Source: an uncultured Alistipes sp. (GTDB taxonomy: Bacteria > Bacteroidota > Bacteroidia > Bacteroidales > Rikenellaceae). Taken from it: 64,000 nucleotides of DNA. A program made the translations under genes and the position numbers. Below the pieces are notes generated by a model. The model was not told the origin of the DNA, did not search any database, and was given only the letters and a program-made list of their open reading frames with translations. Positions 36,987 through 45,289 of this stretch are shown here, piece by piece. The stretch is taken from NCBI GenBank assembly GCA_949286165.1, contig CASDZK010000058.1, positions 1 to 64,000 on the forward strand, written 5' to 3'. Each line of letters opens with the position of its first letter. The stretch's first letter is position 1.

Positions 36987-37278
36987 CAGGAAACGGTCCA
37001 GACCGTTTCCAACCGGTAAATTACGGTATTGCGCCAATACGCCGGTCCCGTCTTTTCCTGCCAATGGCCGGTCTCCGGGAACGTTTCTCATAGACGCCAT
37101 CGGTTTGCAGCATGCGACATTAGCCGACAGGTACGTTCCGACCCTCCCTCCACTCCATACCCCAAAAGTCAATCGCAAGAATTCCCACCATTTCGTTAAG
37201 TCAGGCCGCCATGAAATTCATTTCAAACGGCCGAGGCGAAAAACAGCCGCGCGACGTCTCTCCGGCCGGTCGGCATTT
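36987..37278. other. Intergenic region between thiH and the EamA gene
   Basis: Apart from the hairpin before it and the short repeat copy at 37208-37247, I see no gene, tRNA or promoter match here. Confidence 0.5.
37208..37247 (+). repeat. Short dispersed repeat, copy 1
   Basis: ATGAAATTCATTTC followed by GGCCGAGGCG and AAACAGC. Matches the reverse complement of 38337-38376 at about 30 of 37 positions, so two inverted copies lie on either side of the EamA gene. A third copy is at 54696-54752. Confidence 0.65.
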
Positions 37279-38217
37279 TCAGCTATGCAACAGCGTGGAG
37301 GGATGCCTGATCCGCTCTTTCCGGTTTACCAACGCGAAACCGGCCACAATCAGCGCGAAAGCGATCGGGTCGTGCCACGAAAAACGTTGCAGCCCCAACA
37401 TGATCGTTACCGCGATCCCCAGAATCGGCAAGACATAAATATAAGTGCTCTCGATAAACGGCGACACGTATTTCAACGCCTCCACGGTCAGGAAGTAAGA
37501 AACCATGCCGGCCATGATCGCCACGAAAGCCAGTTCGCCGTAAACAGACCAGCCCGCCGCCTCGTGAAGCAAACGGGCCTTCCGAAACTCGTCCCACCCG
37601 AAAGGAAGCGATATCAGCAGCATGGCCAGCGACATCCATTTCATGACCGTCAAAGTATCGAATTTGTTCGTGTAGGGTTTAACCAAAATCAGGAAAAGGG
37701 CCATGCTGACCGCCGAAAGGAAAACCAACGCGTCTCCGCCCAACGAATCGTGCACCGGGCCGTGATGCGGCATGACCGACACATACACGGTTCCCGCCAT
37801 CCCCAGCAGAATGCCCAACGCCTTGTCCCGCGTAAACGCCTCATGCAGGAACAAAGCGGACAGACCGATGACCACGATGGGTTGCGACGTCCGGATGACC
37901 AAAGCGTCGATAGGGCCGGTCAAAGACAGCCCTTTGACGTAAAGCAGCAAATTGGCGCCCATGCCCAATACCCCGCCCAGCATCATCATCAGGATATCCC
38001 GGCGACCCGGCCGGGGCACCTCCGGTTTGGGACGGACGAACAACGAAACGAGCCAAAAGCCCGCCACGGCCGTCAAAGCACGAAGCACGACCAGCCCGTT
38101 GGCCGTAATCCAGCCGTCGAGCAGCACTTTCATGAAATTGGTGTTGAAACTCGATATCAGAATCGTTGAAAAGGCGAACAGATGCCCCAGATAAGCTTTA
38201 TTCGAAGATGTCTCCAT
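37279..38217 (-). CDS. EamA/DMT-family transporter
   Basis: 312 residues with ten hydrophobic segments in two similar halves, typical of drug/metabolite transporters (for example RTSQPIVVIGLSALFLHEAFTRDKALGILLGMAGTVY in half one and ALKYVSPFIESTYIYVLPILGIAV in half two, the position of the conserved EamA Pro/Glu segment). Cargo unknown. Lies between the thi operon and thiF but on the opposite strand; a thiamine-related cargo is possible but not shown by sequence. Confidence 0.85.
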   Translation of the reverse strand: METSSNKAYLGHLFAFSTILISSFNTNFMKVLLDGWITANGLVVLRALTAVAGFWLVSLFVRPKPEVPRPGRRDILMMMLGGVLGMGANLLLYVKGLSLTGPIDALVIRTSQPIVVIGLSALFLHEAFTRDKALGILLGMAGTVYVSVMPHHGPVHDSLGGDALVFLSAVSMALFLILVKPYTNKFDTLTVMKWMSLAMLLISLPFGWDEFRKARLLHEAAGWSVYGELAFVAIMAGMVSYFLTVEALKYVSPFIESTYIYVLPILGIAVTIMLGLQRFSWHDPIAFALIVAGFALVNRKERIRHPSTLLHS

Positions 38218-38290
38218 GCCGTTACCGTTTTTTCGTACAGACCGAGAAGCGGCCTCCGTTCCCGCGTGCGTTCAATAGTTGTGCCACCTT

Positions 38291-38322
38291 TTTGCCCGCC
38301 TGCCGGGAAAAACGTATCTTTA
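38291..38322 (+). promoter_or_regulatory. Promoter of thiF
   Basis: TTTG at 38291-38294 and TATCTTTA at 38315-38322 with 20 bases between. Gives a ~100-base leader that contains copy 2 of the short repeat. Confidence 0.65.
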
Positions 38323-38336
38323 CCCGGAATTGCCTT

Positions 38337-38394
38337 CAGCTATTTCCCGCCTCGGCCATCGAAACGAATTTCATTGCGCCCGGCTTTCCGAAAC
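38337..38394 (-). repeat. Short dispersed repeat, copy 2
   Basis: About 48 of 58 positions agree with 54696-54752. On the minus strand it reads GCAATGAAATTCGTTTCGAT then GGCCGAGGCGG and AAATAGC. It lies in the thiF leader. Confidence 0.7.
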
Positions 38395-38430
38395 AGTCGA
38401 TTTTCGCATTTCCTTACAAAAACACCGTCC

Positions 38431-39153
38431 ATGAAAAAATTGTCTTCCGAAGAAGTCGCCCGTTACGAGCGCAGTTTACGAGTAGAAGGATTCGACACGG
38501 ACTCCCAGCTCCGGCTGAACGCCGCCGCGGTATTAGCGGTAGGCGCCGGCGGATTGGGCAGCGCCGCGCTTTCCTATTTGGCCGCCGCCGGCATCGGCCG
38601 CCTCGGCATCGCCGATTTCGACACCGTCTCGGCCAGCAACCTGCAACGCCAGATTCTCTACGCTACCCCGCAAATCGGAAAGGGAAAAGCCGTCTGCGCG
38701 GCCGAACGGCTGAAAGCCCTCAACCCCCATGTCGAAATCTCGGTTCACAACTGTAAAATTACGGTTGAAAACGTCGGGGAAATTATCGGAAACTACGATA
38801 TAATCATCGATTGTACAGACAATTACGAAACGAGATACCTTGTCGATAACTTCTGTTCGCAACAACAGAAACCGTTCATATACGGTACGGCCGAACAGTG
38901 GCAAGGACAACTTTCCACGTTCCATTACCGGGGCGCGAAAGGGTATGCCGACCTGTATCCCCGATCTGCCGGAACCGCTCCGGCGGCCGACTCCGGACGT
39001 CCCCTCGGCGTTCTCTCGCCCGTTCCGGGCATCATCGGGTCCCTGCAAGCCCTCGAAGCCATTAAAATCATTACCGGCATCGGCGACACCCTGCACGGAA
39101 AACTTTTGACCGTCGATTTCAGAACGTACCGCTTTTCATTGTTCCGCCTATGA
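38431..39153 (+). CDS. thiF: ThiF/MoeB/HesA family adenylyltransferase, lacking zinc cysteines
   Basis: 240 residues. E1-like fold: RYERSLRVEGFD, nucleotide-binding VLAVGAGGLGSAALSYLAAAGIG, IADFDTVSASNLQRQILY (Arg contacting ATP), IIDCTDNYETRYLVDNFC, and VPGIIGSLQALEAIKIITG. Both CxxC pairs that hold structural zinc in E. coli ThiF/MoeB are absent; the usual CYRCLFP segment reads DLYPRSAG. It probably adenylates ThiS, because the thi operon has no other thiF. MoeB-like or HesA-like roles remain possible. Confidence 0.82.
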   Translation: MKKLSSEEVARYERSLRVEGFDTDSQLRLNAAAVLAVGAGGLGSAALSYLAAAGIGRLGIADFDTVSASNLQRQILYATPQIGKGKAVCAAERLKALNPHVEISVHNCKITVENVGEIIGNYDIIIDCTDNYETRYLVDNFCSQQQKPFIYGTAEQWQGQLSTFHYRGAKGYADLYPRSAGTAPAADSGRPLGVLSPVPGIIGSLQALEAIKIITGIGDTLHGKLLTVDFRTYRFSLFRL

Positions 39154-39204
39154 GACTACCCGCATGTCGAAGAAAACCGGAACGGACCTTTCCGCCGTTT
39201 CGAT

Positions 39205-40350
39205 GTCGTCTTGTCGATAAAACGTTGAAAACATATTGAAAACATGTCGAAGAGCGGTCGAGAACTTCCGGACAATATCCATAACTATTTAAAAACAAAC
39301 GATTTAACACAATCAATACTTATAAAAAGCCGTTTTCTCGACTGTTCTTTTCCATTTTTTCATCCCTTTTTCGGACAGGTCTTTTTTTCCTGTCGAAAAC
39401 TCCATGAAATTCGAAGGACAATTTGTCGATATCATGTCGAAAACCTGAAAAACAGGTTCGTAAAACATTAGCAATAAACAGGTTACCGAATCGGCATTTG
39501 TTAAAAACATCGTTCTCCTTCTGTTTCTTTCTTCTGTTCCCCGTTTCCTTCACGTACGCGCCTTTTCCCTGTCGAAAAACGGCAAAATCCGGAGGAGAAC
39601 TTGTCGATATATTGTCGAAAACCCGAAAACAAGCATATAAACAATTCACAATAAACCACTTAACGACACAACGTTTGTTGAAAACCATCGTTTCCATTGC
39701 CTCCGCCCTGTTTATTCCCCTCCTCTTTCCGTCCGAACGGACCGTCGTTTCTTCCGAGCGACAAACAACGATGCGATCAGAAACGACACCGTTTGTCTTC
39801 CGTCTCCTTTCTCCCCGAAAAACCGGTTTTGTTTCTGTGTTGAAAAGAAAGTGAAAACAGTGTCGAAAAATTGTCAATCATTGTCAAAAAAATACCGGAC
39901 AAAACACACAAACAACTGAAAACAAATCCATTAGAAACACAAGCATCGGTTAATAATTCCCGATTCGTCCGCCACTCCCCGAGTCTTTTCCCCAACGGAA
40001 ACCGCAGCCCGAATCCGAAATAAGGCAACAGATGACCGAAATTGTTCAATTCCGGTTGAAAACAGGATGAAAACCTGTCGAAAACCGAACAGTCTCCCGT
40101 CAAAACATCCGGTAACTTCCTGAAATACAATAAACGCGCATAACCGTACCGTTGTCGATAACCGATCGCGGCCCCCATATCCGAGATAAAACGTTTTACC
40201 GTTCCCAAAAGCGGACGAACAAGTATGATAAATTGTGAATAACCGGTTCATATCCGAATAAGCCTCTATCACACAATTACATTACACATTCATTATCAAC
40301 ACATTATATTGTTCATAACATGCATGAGCCGCCAATTTCATTGTTCATAA
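39205..40350. repeat. AT-rich non-coding region with degenerate repeat units
   Basis: About 1.15 kb without a convincing gene. Paired motifs TTGTCGATA and TGTCGAAAA recur: TTGTCGATA at 39211, 39423, 39601 and 40152; TGTCGAAAA(C) at 39391, 39435, 39570, 39613, 39861 and 40076. A unit of about 180 bases is best seen from 39391 to 39569 against 39570 onward, including AATAAACNRNTTA, a TTTGTTNAAAAC, a CATCG and a pyrimidine-rich tail. A fourth, looser unit starts near 39861. The right end holds TTATTCACA on the minus strand (40234-40242), an exact DnaA-box match, and is very AT-rich. Function unproven. Confidence 0.6.
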
Positions 40351-40440
40351 CCGGCAACGGCAACCGTCCGGCCGGTCCCGTTCCGGGACAAACAGCGCAA
40401 AATCGGACCCGGCAACGCAGGACCTTTCGGGGAAAATCAC

Positions 40441-40448
40441 TATCTTAG
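40441..40448 (+). promoter_or_regulatory. Possible -7 element of lgt
   Basis: TATCTTAG, one mismatch from TAnnTTTG, about 40 bases before lgt. Confidence 0.35.
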
Positions 40449-40489
40449 CCCGGTCATTATCTCTGAATTATTTATACGAACCTCGACGC

Positions 40490-41302
40490 ATGAACACGTT
40501 ATTCATTACCTGGGACGTCGATCCCGCTTTCATTACCATAGGCAGTTTCGAACTCCGCTACTACGCCCTTTTCTGGATGGCCGCCTTCCTTGTCGGTTCC
40601 TGGATATTCGCCAAAATGCTGAAGCGCGAGAACCTCGACCTCAAACTGCTCGACTCCATTTTCATCTATGCCTTCATTTCCACCATTGTGGGAGCCCGGC
40701 TGGGACATTGCCTGTTCTACGACTTCGATTATTATTCGGCCCACCCGTGGCAAATCCTGAACCTGCGGCAGGGCGGGCTGGCCAGCCACGGCGCCGCCCT
40801 CGGCATGCTGGTAGGGCTATGGCTGTTCGCGCGGAAAAACAAAGTAAGCTATCTCTGGACGCTCGACCGCGTAACGACGGTCATCCCCATCGGCGGCGCC
40901 CTGATACGGATCGGCAACCTGATGAATTCGGAAATATACGGCACCCCTACCGATCTGCCGTGGGGATTCGTCTTCGTCCGGGCAAACGAAACGCTGCCCA
41001 AACACCCCACCCAGATTTACGAAGCCCTGTTTTACACGCTGATTTTCATCCTGCTCATGTACCTGTACTTCAAAAAAGACGAAGGACGCCGGCATCCCGG
41101 CCTCATTTTTGCGACCTTCCTCATCACGCTGTTCCTGGGACGATTCATTATAGAAACGATCAAAAATCCGCAATCGCCTTTCGAAGTAGGCATGACCCTC
41201 AACATGGGACAGATTCTCAGCCTTCCTTTCATTCTGGCCGGCATCGTACTGTTCATACTGGCCTACCGGCATAAATTGGGAGAAAAACCCGCAAACCGAT
41301 AA
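40490..41302 (+). CDS. lgt: Prolipoprotein diacylglyceryl transferase
   Basis: Inner-membrane enzyme that lipidates the lipobox cysteine of prolipoproteins using phosphatidylglycerol. 270 residues, seven hydrophobic segments. Lgt signature GGALIRIGNLMNSEIYGTPTDLPWGFVF with the essential Arg and Asn, plus RLGHCLFYD and the HPTQIYEALF motif. Five bases before the HU/SPOR gene. Confidence 0.96.
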   Translation: MNTLFITWDVDPAFITIGSFELRYYALFWMAAFLVGSWIFAKMLKRENLDLKLLDSIFIYAFISTIVGARLGHCLFYDFDYYSAHPWQILNLRQGGLASHGAALGMLVGLWLFARKNKVSYLWTLDRVTTVIPIGGALIRIGNLMNSEIYGTPTDLPWGFVFVRANETLPKHPTQIYEALFYTLIFILLMYLYFKKDEGRRHPGLIFATFLITLFLGRFIIETIKNPQSPFEVGMTLNMGQILSLPFILAGIVLFILAYRHKLGEKPANR

Positions 41303-41307
41303 CCGTC

Positions 41308-42312
41308 ATGAGACAAGACACCATCGATTCCCTGATATTCGACCGGCTGGCCGCACACGGCTCGGTCTTCCTCCCCGACGTGGGTTCCCTGCGGTGCGAA
41401 CGCATCGCCGCCGCTCCGGCTTTCGACGGCAACGGTTTTACCGCGCCGCGCTACATCGTGGAATACATTTCCGTCCCCTGCGGCATCTCCGTTATCGACC
41501 TGCTCGCCGCCAACCGGCAGATTCCGGAAGAAGAAGCCGCCTGCCTCTACCGGTCATGGTTGGAACAGGCCCTGCTTCCCGACGGCAATCCCTGCTACGC
41601 CATCGCGCAGGTCGGCACACTGGAGCTGTACGAGGGAGGCACGGCCCTGTTTACGACCGATGCGGCTCTGCTCCCTTATCTGAACCCTTACGGAACCATG
41701 ACGCAGGAAACGGTCAGCGAACCCGAACCGGAAACGGTTCCAGCCGAAGAGATTCCCGGAACCGGCAGCGAACTTCCGGCCCACCGGCCCGTTCCGCCCC
41801 CCCTGCCGCCGCAGTTCCGAAAACGAAAACCGGCCGGTCCGAACGCTTCGTTCTGGAAGACCATGACGCTGGCGTTGGTCTTTCTGTTGGCCTTTGCCGT
41901 CGGCATCATCGTCTTCGGCCCCTCTTTCCTCCTACGAACCGGCGAAAAGCCGGCTTCCGGCCCCGTTTCCGCCGACACCGTCGTCATTCGCGACCTGCGC
42001 GCCGTACAACCGGAACGCAACGATGATCCGTCCCGCCCGGCCGCAGACCTTCCCCGCACCGATCCGGCAAAGCCCTATCACATCATCGCCGGTTCTTTCC
42101 GATCCAAAGAGAAAGCCGAAGCTTTCATGAACCGGGAAAAAGAAGAGTTCGAATCGGTAAAACTCCTGTACGATTCCGACAAGGCGTTGTACATGGTTTC
42201 GGTATATCAATTCGCGACCCATCAGGAAGCCCGGCGGCAAATCAACCGGATGCCGATCCTGTATTATCCGTACAGTTATTGGATCTATCACGAGCCGGTC
42301 GCCGAACCGTAA
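41308..42312 (+). CDS. HU/CCDC81-like and SPOR domain membrane protein
   Basis: 334 residues. N-terminal ~120 residues resemble the Bacteroidota CCDC81/HU-like domain (IDSLIFDRLAAHGSVFLPDVGSL, then APRYIVEYIS). A Pro-rich linker follows, then one membrane helix (~190-212: LALVFLLAFAVGIIVFGPSFLL) and a C-terminal SPOR domain (AKPYHIIAGSFRSKEKAEAFMNREK, ending YPYSYWIYH) that binds denuded septal peptidoglycan. Probably a cell-division or septum-located protein linking nucleoid side and peptidoglycan. Co-transcribed with lgt. Confidence 0.85.
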   Translation: MRQDTIDSLIFDRLAAHGSVFLPDVGSLRCERIAAAPAFDGNGFTAPRYIVEYISVPCGISVIDLLAANRQIPEEEAACLYRSWLEQALLPDGNPCYAIAQVGTLELYEGGTALFTTDAALLPYLNPYGTMTQETVSEPEPETVPAEEIPGTGSELPAHRPVPPPLPPQFRKRKPAGPNASFWKTMTLALVFLLAFAVGIIVFGPSFLLRTGEKPASGPVSADTVVIRDLRAVQPERNDDPSRPAADLPRTDPAKPYHIIAGSFRSKEKAEAFMNREKEEFESVKLLYDSDKALYMVSVYQFATHQEARRQINRMPILYYPYSYWIYHEPVAEP

Positions 42313-42324
42313 CCTCCGAACTAC

Positions 42325-42490
42325 AAGAACAAAAAGTTGTCCCCAAAAACTTCATCCGCTGCGTTACTGCTTTCCAAAGATTCGGTCACGTACGTCATTT
42401 GAAAAGCAAAACCTTGCAGATGAAGCCTTTGGGGACAACCTGTCAATAAAGAAAGTATGCAGGGGGGCCATTCAGTCCCTCTTGTTCTCG
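42325..42490 (+). repeat. Palindromic intergenic repeat, copy 2
   Basis: Core 42331-42442: AAAAGTTGTCCCC at the left, GGGGACAAC at the right, with CTTCATCCGCTGCGTTACTG and TCGGTCACGTACGTCA inside. An outer pair AAGAACAA (42325-42332) / TTGTTCTC (42483-42490) encloses the core plus a tail resembling that of copy 5. Begins 12 bases after the HU/SPOR stop. Confidence 0.85.
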
Positions 42491-42491
42491 A

Positions 42492-43574
42492 TTACCTGTC
42501 GTACCGCACGATTTCCAGCAGGACCTCCTCGATCCGGCGATGTTCATAACGGTCCCCCGGCGGCAACAGCGGAGCGCGCACGCCCCCGTTTCCGCCGCCC
42601 GGCAATTCGGCCAGCATCCGGGGCGCGACAAAAATCCGGGCTTCGTCCACCCATCCTTTCGCCGCCAACGCCTCCAACAAAGTCGTACCTCCCTCCACCA
42701 AGACCGACAACACGCCGTTTTCATACAGCCAGCGCATCACGTCGTCCAGCGTTCCGGCTCCCGGCGTTACCCCCACGTAACGCACCCCCGGCCGATCGGC
42801 CGGCAACGGCCGCGTACCGTCGGTAAACACCACGGTATCCGCACTGCCGTCCAACAGTTTCGCTCCGGACGGGATTACCCCTTCCCGGTCGATAACCAAC
42901 CGCAACGGCGAACCGCCCGGCATCATCCGGTTCGTCAGGGCCGGATCGTCGCGCAACACGGTCCGCGACCCTACCCAGATCGCGCTTTCTTCCGACCGCC
43001 AGCGATGCACCAGCCGCTTGCAGGCGTCGCCGGTCATCCATACGGGCGGTTGCGAGACATCGCGGGCGCCGTCGATGAACCCGTCCGCCGTCTGCGCCCA
43101 TTTGAATACGACGTACGGACGATGCCTGCCATGATAGACGACAAACCGGCGATTCAGTTCCCGGCACGCTTCCTGCAACACGTTTTCCGTTACCTCGATC
43201 CCCGCTTCGCGCATCCGGGCCACACCGGAACCGTTCACTTTAGGGAAAGGGTCCCGCATGCCCGTTACCACCCGGCGGATACCGGCGGCGACAACCGCGT
43301 CGCAACAGGGCGGGGTCTTGCCGTAATGGGAACAGGGTTCCAGATTCACATACAAAGTCGCCCGGGAAAGCCCTTCCCGATCTTCCGCCCGGACGCTGCG
43401 CAAAGCGTTTACCTCGGCATGGGCCTCTCCGAATTTCCGATGCCATCCTTCCCCGATGATCCGGCCGTCGCACACGATCACGCATCCTACCATGGGATTG
43501 GTTCCCGTGTCGCGACCGCCGCGCCGCGCCAGTTCCAGGCAACGGGCCATATACTGTTCGTCGCTGTTCTTCAT
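42492..43574 (-). CDS. ribD: Bifunctional riboflavin biosynthesis deaminase/reductase
   Basis: 360 residues. The N-terminal deaminase has zinc motif HAEVNAL and PCSHYGKTPPCCDAVV. The C-terminal reductase (from ~145) carries VVFKWAQTADGFIDGARDVSQPPVWM, TGDACKRLVHRWRSEESAIWVGSRTVLRDDP and VEGGTTLLEAL. Carries out the second and third steps of riboflavin synthesis. TATCTTTG (43592-43599, minus strand) is its likely promoter, back to back with that of prmC. Confidence 0.95.
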   Translation of the reverse strand: MKNSDEQYMARCLELARRGGRDTGTNPMVGCVIVCDGRIIGEGWHRKFGEAHAEVNALRSVRAEDREGLSRATLYVNLEPCSHYGKTPPCCDAVVAAGIRRVVTGMRDPFPKVNGSGVARMREAGIEVTENVLQEACRELNRRFVVYHGRHRPYVVFKWAQTADGFIDGARDVSQPPVWMTGDACKRLVHRWRSEESAIWVGSRTVLRDDPALTNRMMPGGSPLRLVIDREGVIPSGAKLLDGSADTVVFTDGTRPLPADRPGVRYVGVTPGAGTLDDVMRWLYENGVLSVLVEGGTTLLEALAAKGWVDEARIFVAPRMLAELPGGGNGGVRAPLLPPGDRYEHRRIEEVLLEIVRYDR

Positions 43575-43591
43575 GATTCGATCGTTTTCCG

Positions 43592-43656
43592 CAAAGATAC
43601 GAATTTCGAGGAAACGGCCGACGAAACGGGAAACGGCTCCAAATTTCGTATCTTTG
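43592..43656. promoter_or_regulatory. Divergent promoters of ribD and prmC
   Basis: CAAAGATA at 43592-43599 (minus-strand TATCTTTG) for ribD and TATCTTTG at 43649-43656 for prmC; both are exact -7 matches about 50 bases apart. The prmC leader would be near 85 bases. Confidence 0.7.
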
Positions 43657-43748
43657 TATCGGAAACAGGGAGGATCCGGACAAAAACTTCAAGCGAGCTT
43701 GTCCTTTTGCCGTCCGGCCTTCGCCGACCTTACCAACGAACCGACGCC

Positions 43749-44606
43749 ATGCGACTCCAGCAACTCTTCAAACGACTCACGGAAACGATGCCCGGCGAAT
43801 ACGACGACCGGGAAAAACGCGCCGCAGCCTATCGCCTTGTCCGTTTCCTCACGGGATACGACCGGCACCGGCTGATCGCCGACCCCGATCTGGAGGTCTC
43901 TCCCGACGAGACGAAACTCCGGCGATGTCTGGAACAGCTGCGGCGGCACGCACCCGTGGAATACATTACCGGCGAAGCGTTTTTCTTCGGCCGTTCCTTT
44001 CTCGTTACCCCCGACGTGCTGATTCCCCGCCCCGAAACGGAAGAGCTGACCGAGCGGATTCTCTCGGACTGCCGCGGACGAAAAGGCATGCGCGTCGCGG
44101 ACTTTTGCACCGGCAGCGGCTGCATCGCCGTTACGCTGGCCCTAGAGCTGGAAGAAGCCGAGGTCACGGGGCTCGACATCAGCCTGCCCGCCCTGCGCAT
44201 AGCCCGGCAAAACGCCGAACGGCTGAACGCCCGGACGACTTTCCGGCAGGCCGACGCATTGCGACTGCCGGCTCCGGTTCCGGCATACGACCTCATCGTA
44301 AGCAACCCGCCTTACGTGCTGGAACGGGAAAAAGCGGAGATGCGCCCCAACGTGCTGGAACACGAGCCGCACACGGCCCTGTTCGTTCCCGACGACGATC
44401 CGCTGCGCTTTTACGACGCCATCGGACACTACGCTTTCCGGGCCCTGCGTCCCGGCGGACGGCTCTATTTCGAAATCAACGAAACCTGCGGAACGGCCTG
44501 CGCCCGCCTGTTGGAACAGACAGGATTCACGGACGTGGAACGGCTGATCGACCTGTTCGGGAAAGAACGGTTCATCCGTTGCCGCCGTCCTTTAGAGCCT
44601 GTCTAA
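43749..44606 (+). CDS. prmC: Peptide chain release factor N5-glutamine methyltransferase
   Basis: Methylates the GGQ glutamine of release factors. 285 residues. The N-terminal helical domain ends at PVEYITGEAFFFGRSFLVTP; the SAM fold has RPETEEL, VADFCTGSGCIAVTLAL, GLDIS and the substrate motif NPPY at 186-189. Start ATG 43749; the very long open frame upstream overlaps ribD on the other strand and is not coding. Confidence 0.95.
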   Translation: MRLQQLFKRLTETMPGEYDDREKRAAAYRLVRFLTGYDRHRLIADPDLEVSPDETKLRRCLEQLRRHAPVEYITGEAFFFGRSFLVTPDVLIPRPETEELTERILSDCRGRKGMRVADFCTGSGCIAVTLALELEEAEVTGLDISLPALRIARQNAERLNARTTFRQADALRLPAPVPAYDLIVSNPPYVLEREKAEMRPNVLEHEPHTALFVPDDDPLRFYDAIGHYAFRALRPGGRLYFEINETCGTACARLLEQTGFTDVERLIDLFGKERFIRCRRPLEPV

Positions 44607-44669
44607 AATTTTCCCCTCCTTTTTCTTCAGCCTCTTTTCGGCCCTTTTCTGCTTCTTTTTCGGACACAT
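44592..44669 (-). CDS. Possible very small basic peptide
   Basis: A 25-codon frame on the minus strand, ATG at 44667-44669 to TAA at 44592, overlapping the end of prmC. Begins MCPKKKQKRAEK and is about half Lys/Arg. No ribosome site is convincing. It may instead be a repeat relic or chance; the end sequence TTTTAGACAGGCTC is characteristic of mobile-element or repeat ends. Confidence 0.15.
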   Translation of the reverse strand: MCPKKKQKRAEKRLKKKEGKILDRL

Positions 44670-44741
44670 AGTCCCTCTGGAAAAGAACCCGACGACCCGA
44701 AAACCGGCATCAAGCTCTTAGAAAACCGATAATCCCTTGCC

Positions 44742-45233
44742 ATGTACGATACGAAAAAAGAGAAAAAACCTTTGCAGCCGCAACAAGCCCTCGCACGGCT
44801 CATGGCGCTCTGCTCCCGAAGCGAAAAATGTACGGAAGACGCCCGCATTTTGCTGGAACGATGGGGTATAGCCGCAGAACACCGGACGGAAATCGTCCGC
44901 GCCCTCGTCGAACAGCGGTACATCGACGACCGCCGCTACGCCGCCGCCTTCGTCCGGGATAAAATCGCCCATAACAAATGGGGACGCCGGAAAATAAGCG
45001 ATGCGTTACGGATGAAACGCATCCCGACCGACGACATCGAACAGGCGTTGGCCGCCCTTCCCGGCAATGCGGAACGGGAACAGCTGCTTCTCCTGCTGCG
45101 CCGGAAACGGGCCTCCTCAAAAGCGGAAAACGATTACCGGATGAAAGAGAAACTGGTGCGCTACGCCCTCTCCAAAGGATTCCTCCTCGACGATATTTTG
45201 GAAACGGTCGATGGAATTATGGCCGAAAAATAA
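44742..45233 (+). CDS. recX: Regulatory protein RecX
   Basis: 163 residues, alpha-helical repeats. RSEKCTEDARILLERWG, QRYIDDRRYAAAFVRDKIAHNKWGRRKISDALRMKRI and a C-terminal RMKEKLVRYALSKGFLLDDIL fit RecX, which binds and modulates RecA filaments. recA is not in the window. Leader of a three-gene run with the exonuclease and RlmI-type genes. Confidence 0.88.
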   Translation: MYDTKKEKKPLQPQQALARLMALCSRSEKCTEDARILLERWGIAAEHRTEIVRALVEQRYIDDRRYAAAFVRDKIAHNKWGRRKISDALRMKRIPTDDIEQALAALPGNAEREQLLLLLRRKRASSKAENDYRMKEKLVRYALSKGFLLDDILETVDGIMAEK

Positions 45234-45289
45234 TACATTTGCAGGAAGAACCTCCCGTTCGCCCGCAACACAATCGAGAAAACCGCCGC

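Noticed and set aside
39320-39877. Open frames of 140-185 codons in the AT-rich region
   Set aside because: They run through the repeat units, are unlike any family and have no conserved start; the repeats explain the region better.
39205-40350. Calling this region oriC
   Set aside because: Motifs are only near-matches to DnaA boxes and I saw no GC-skew switch; kept as a hypothesis in the findings only.
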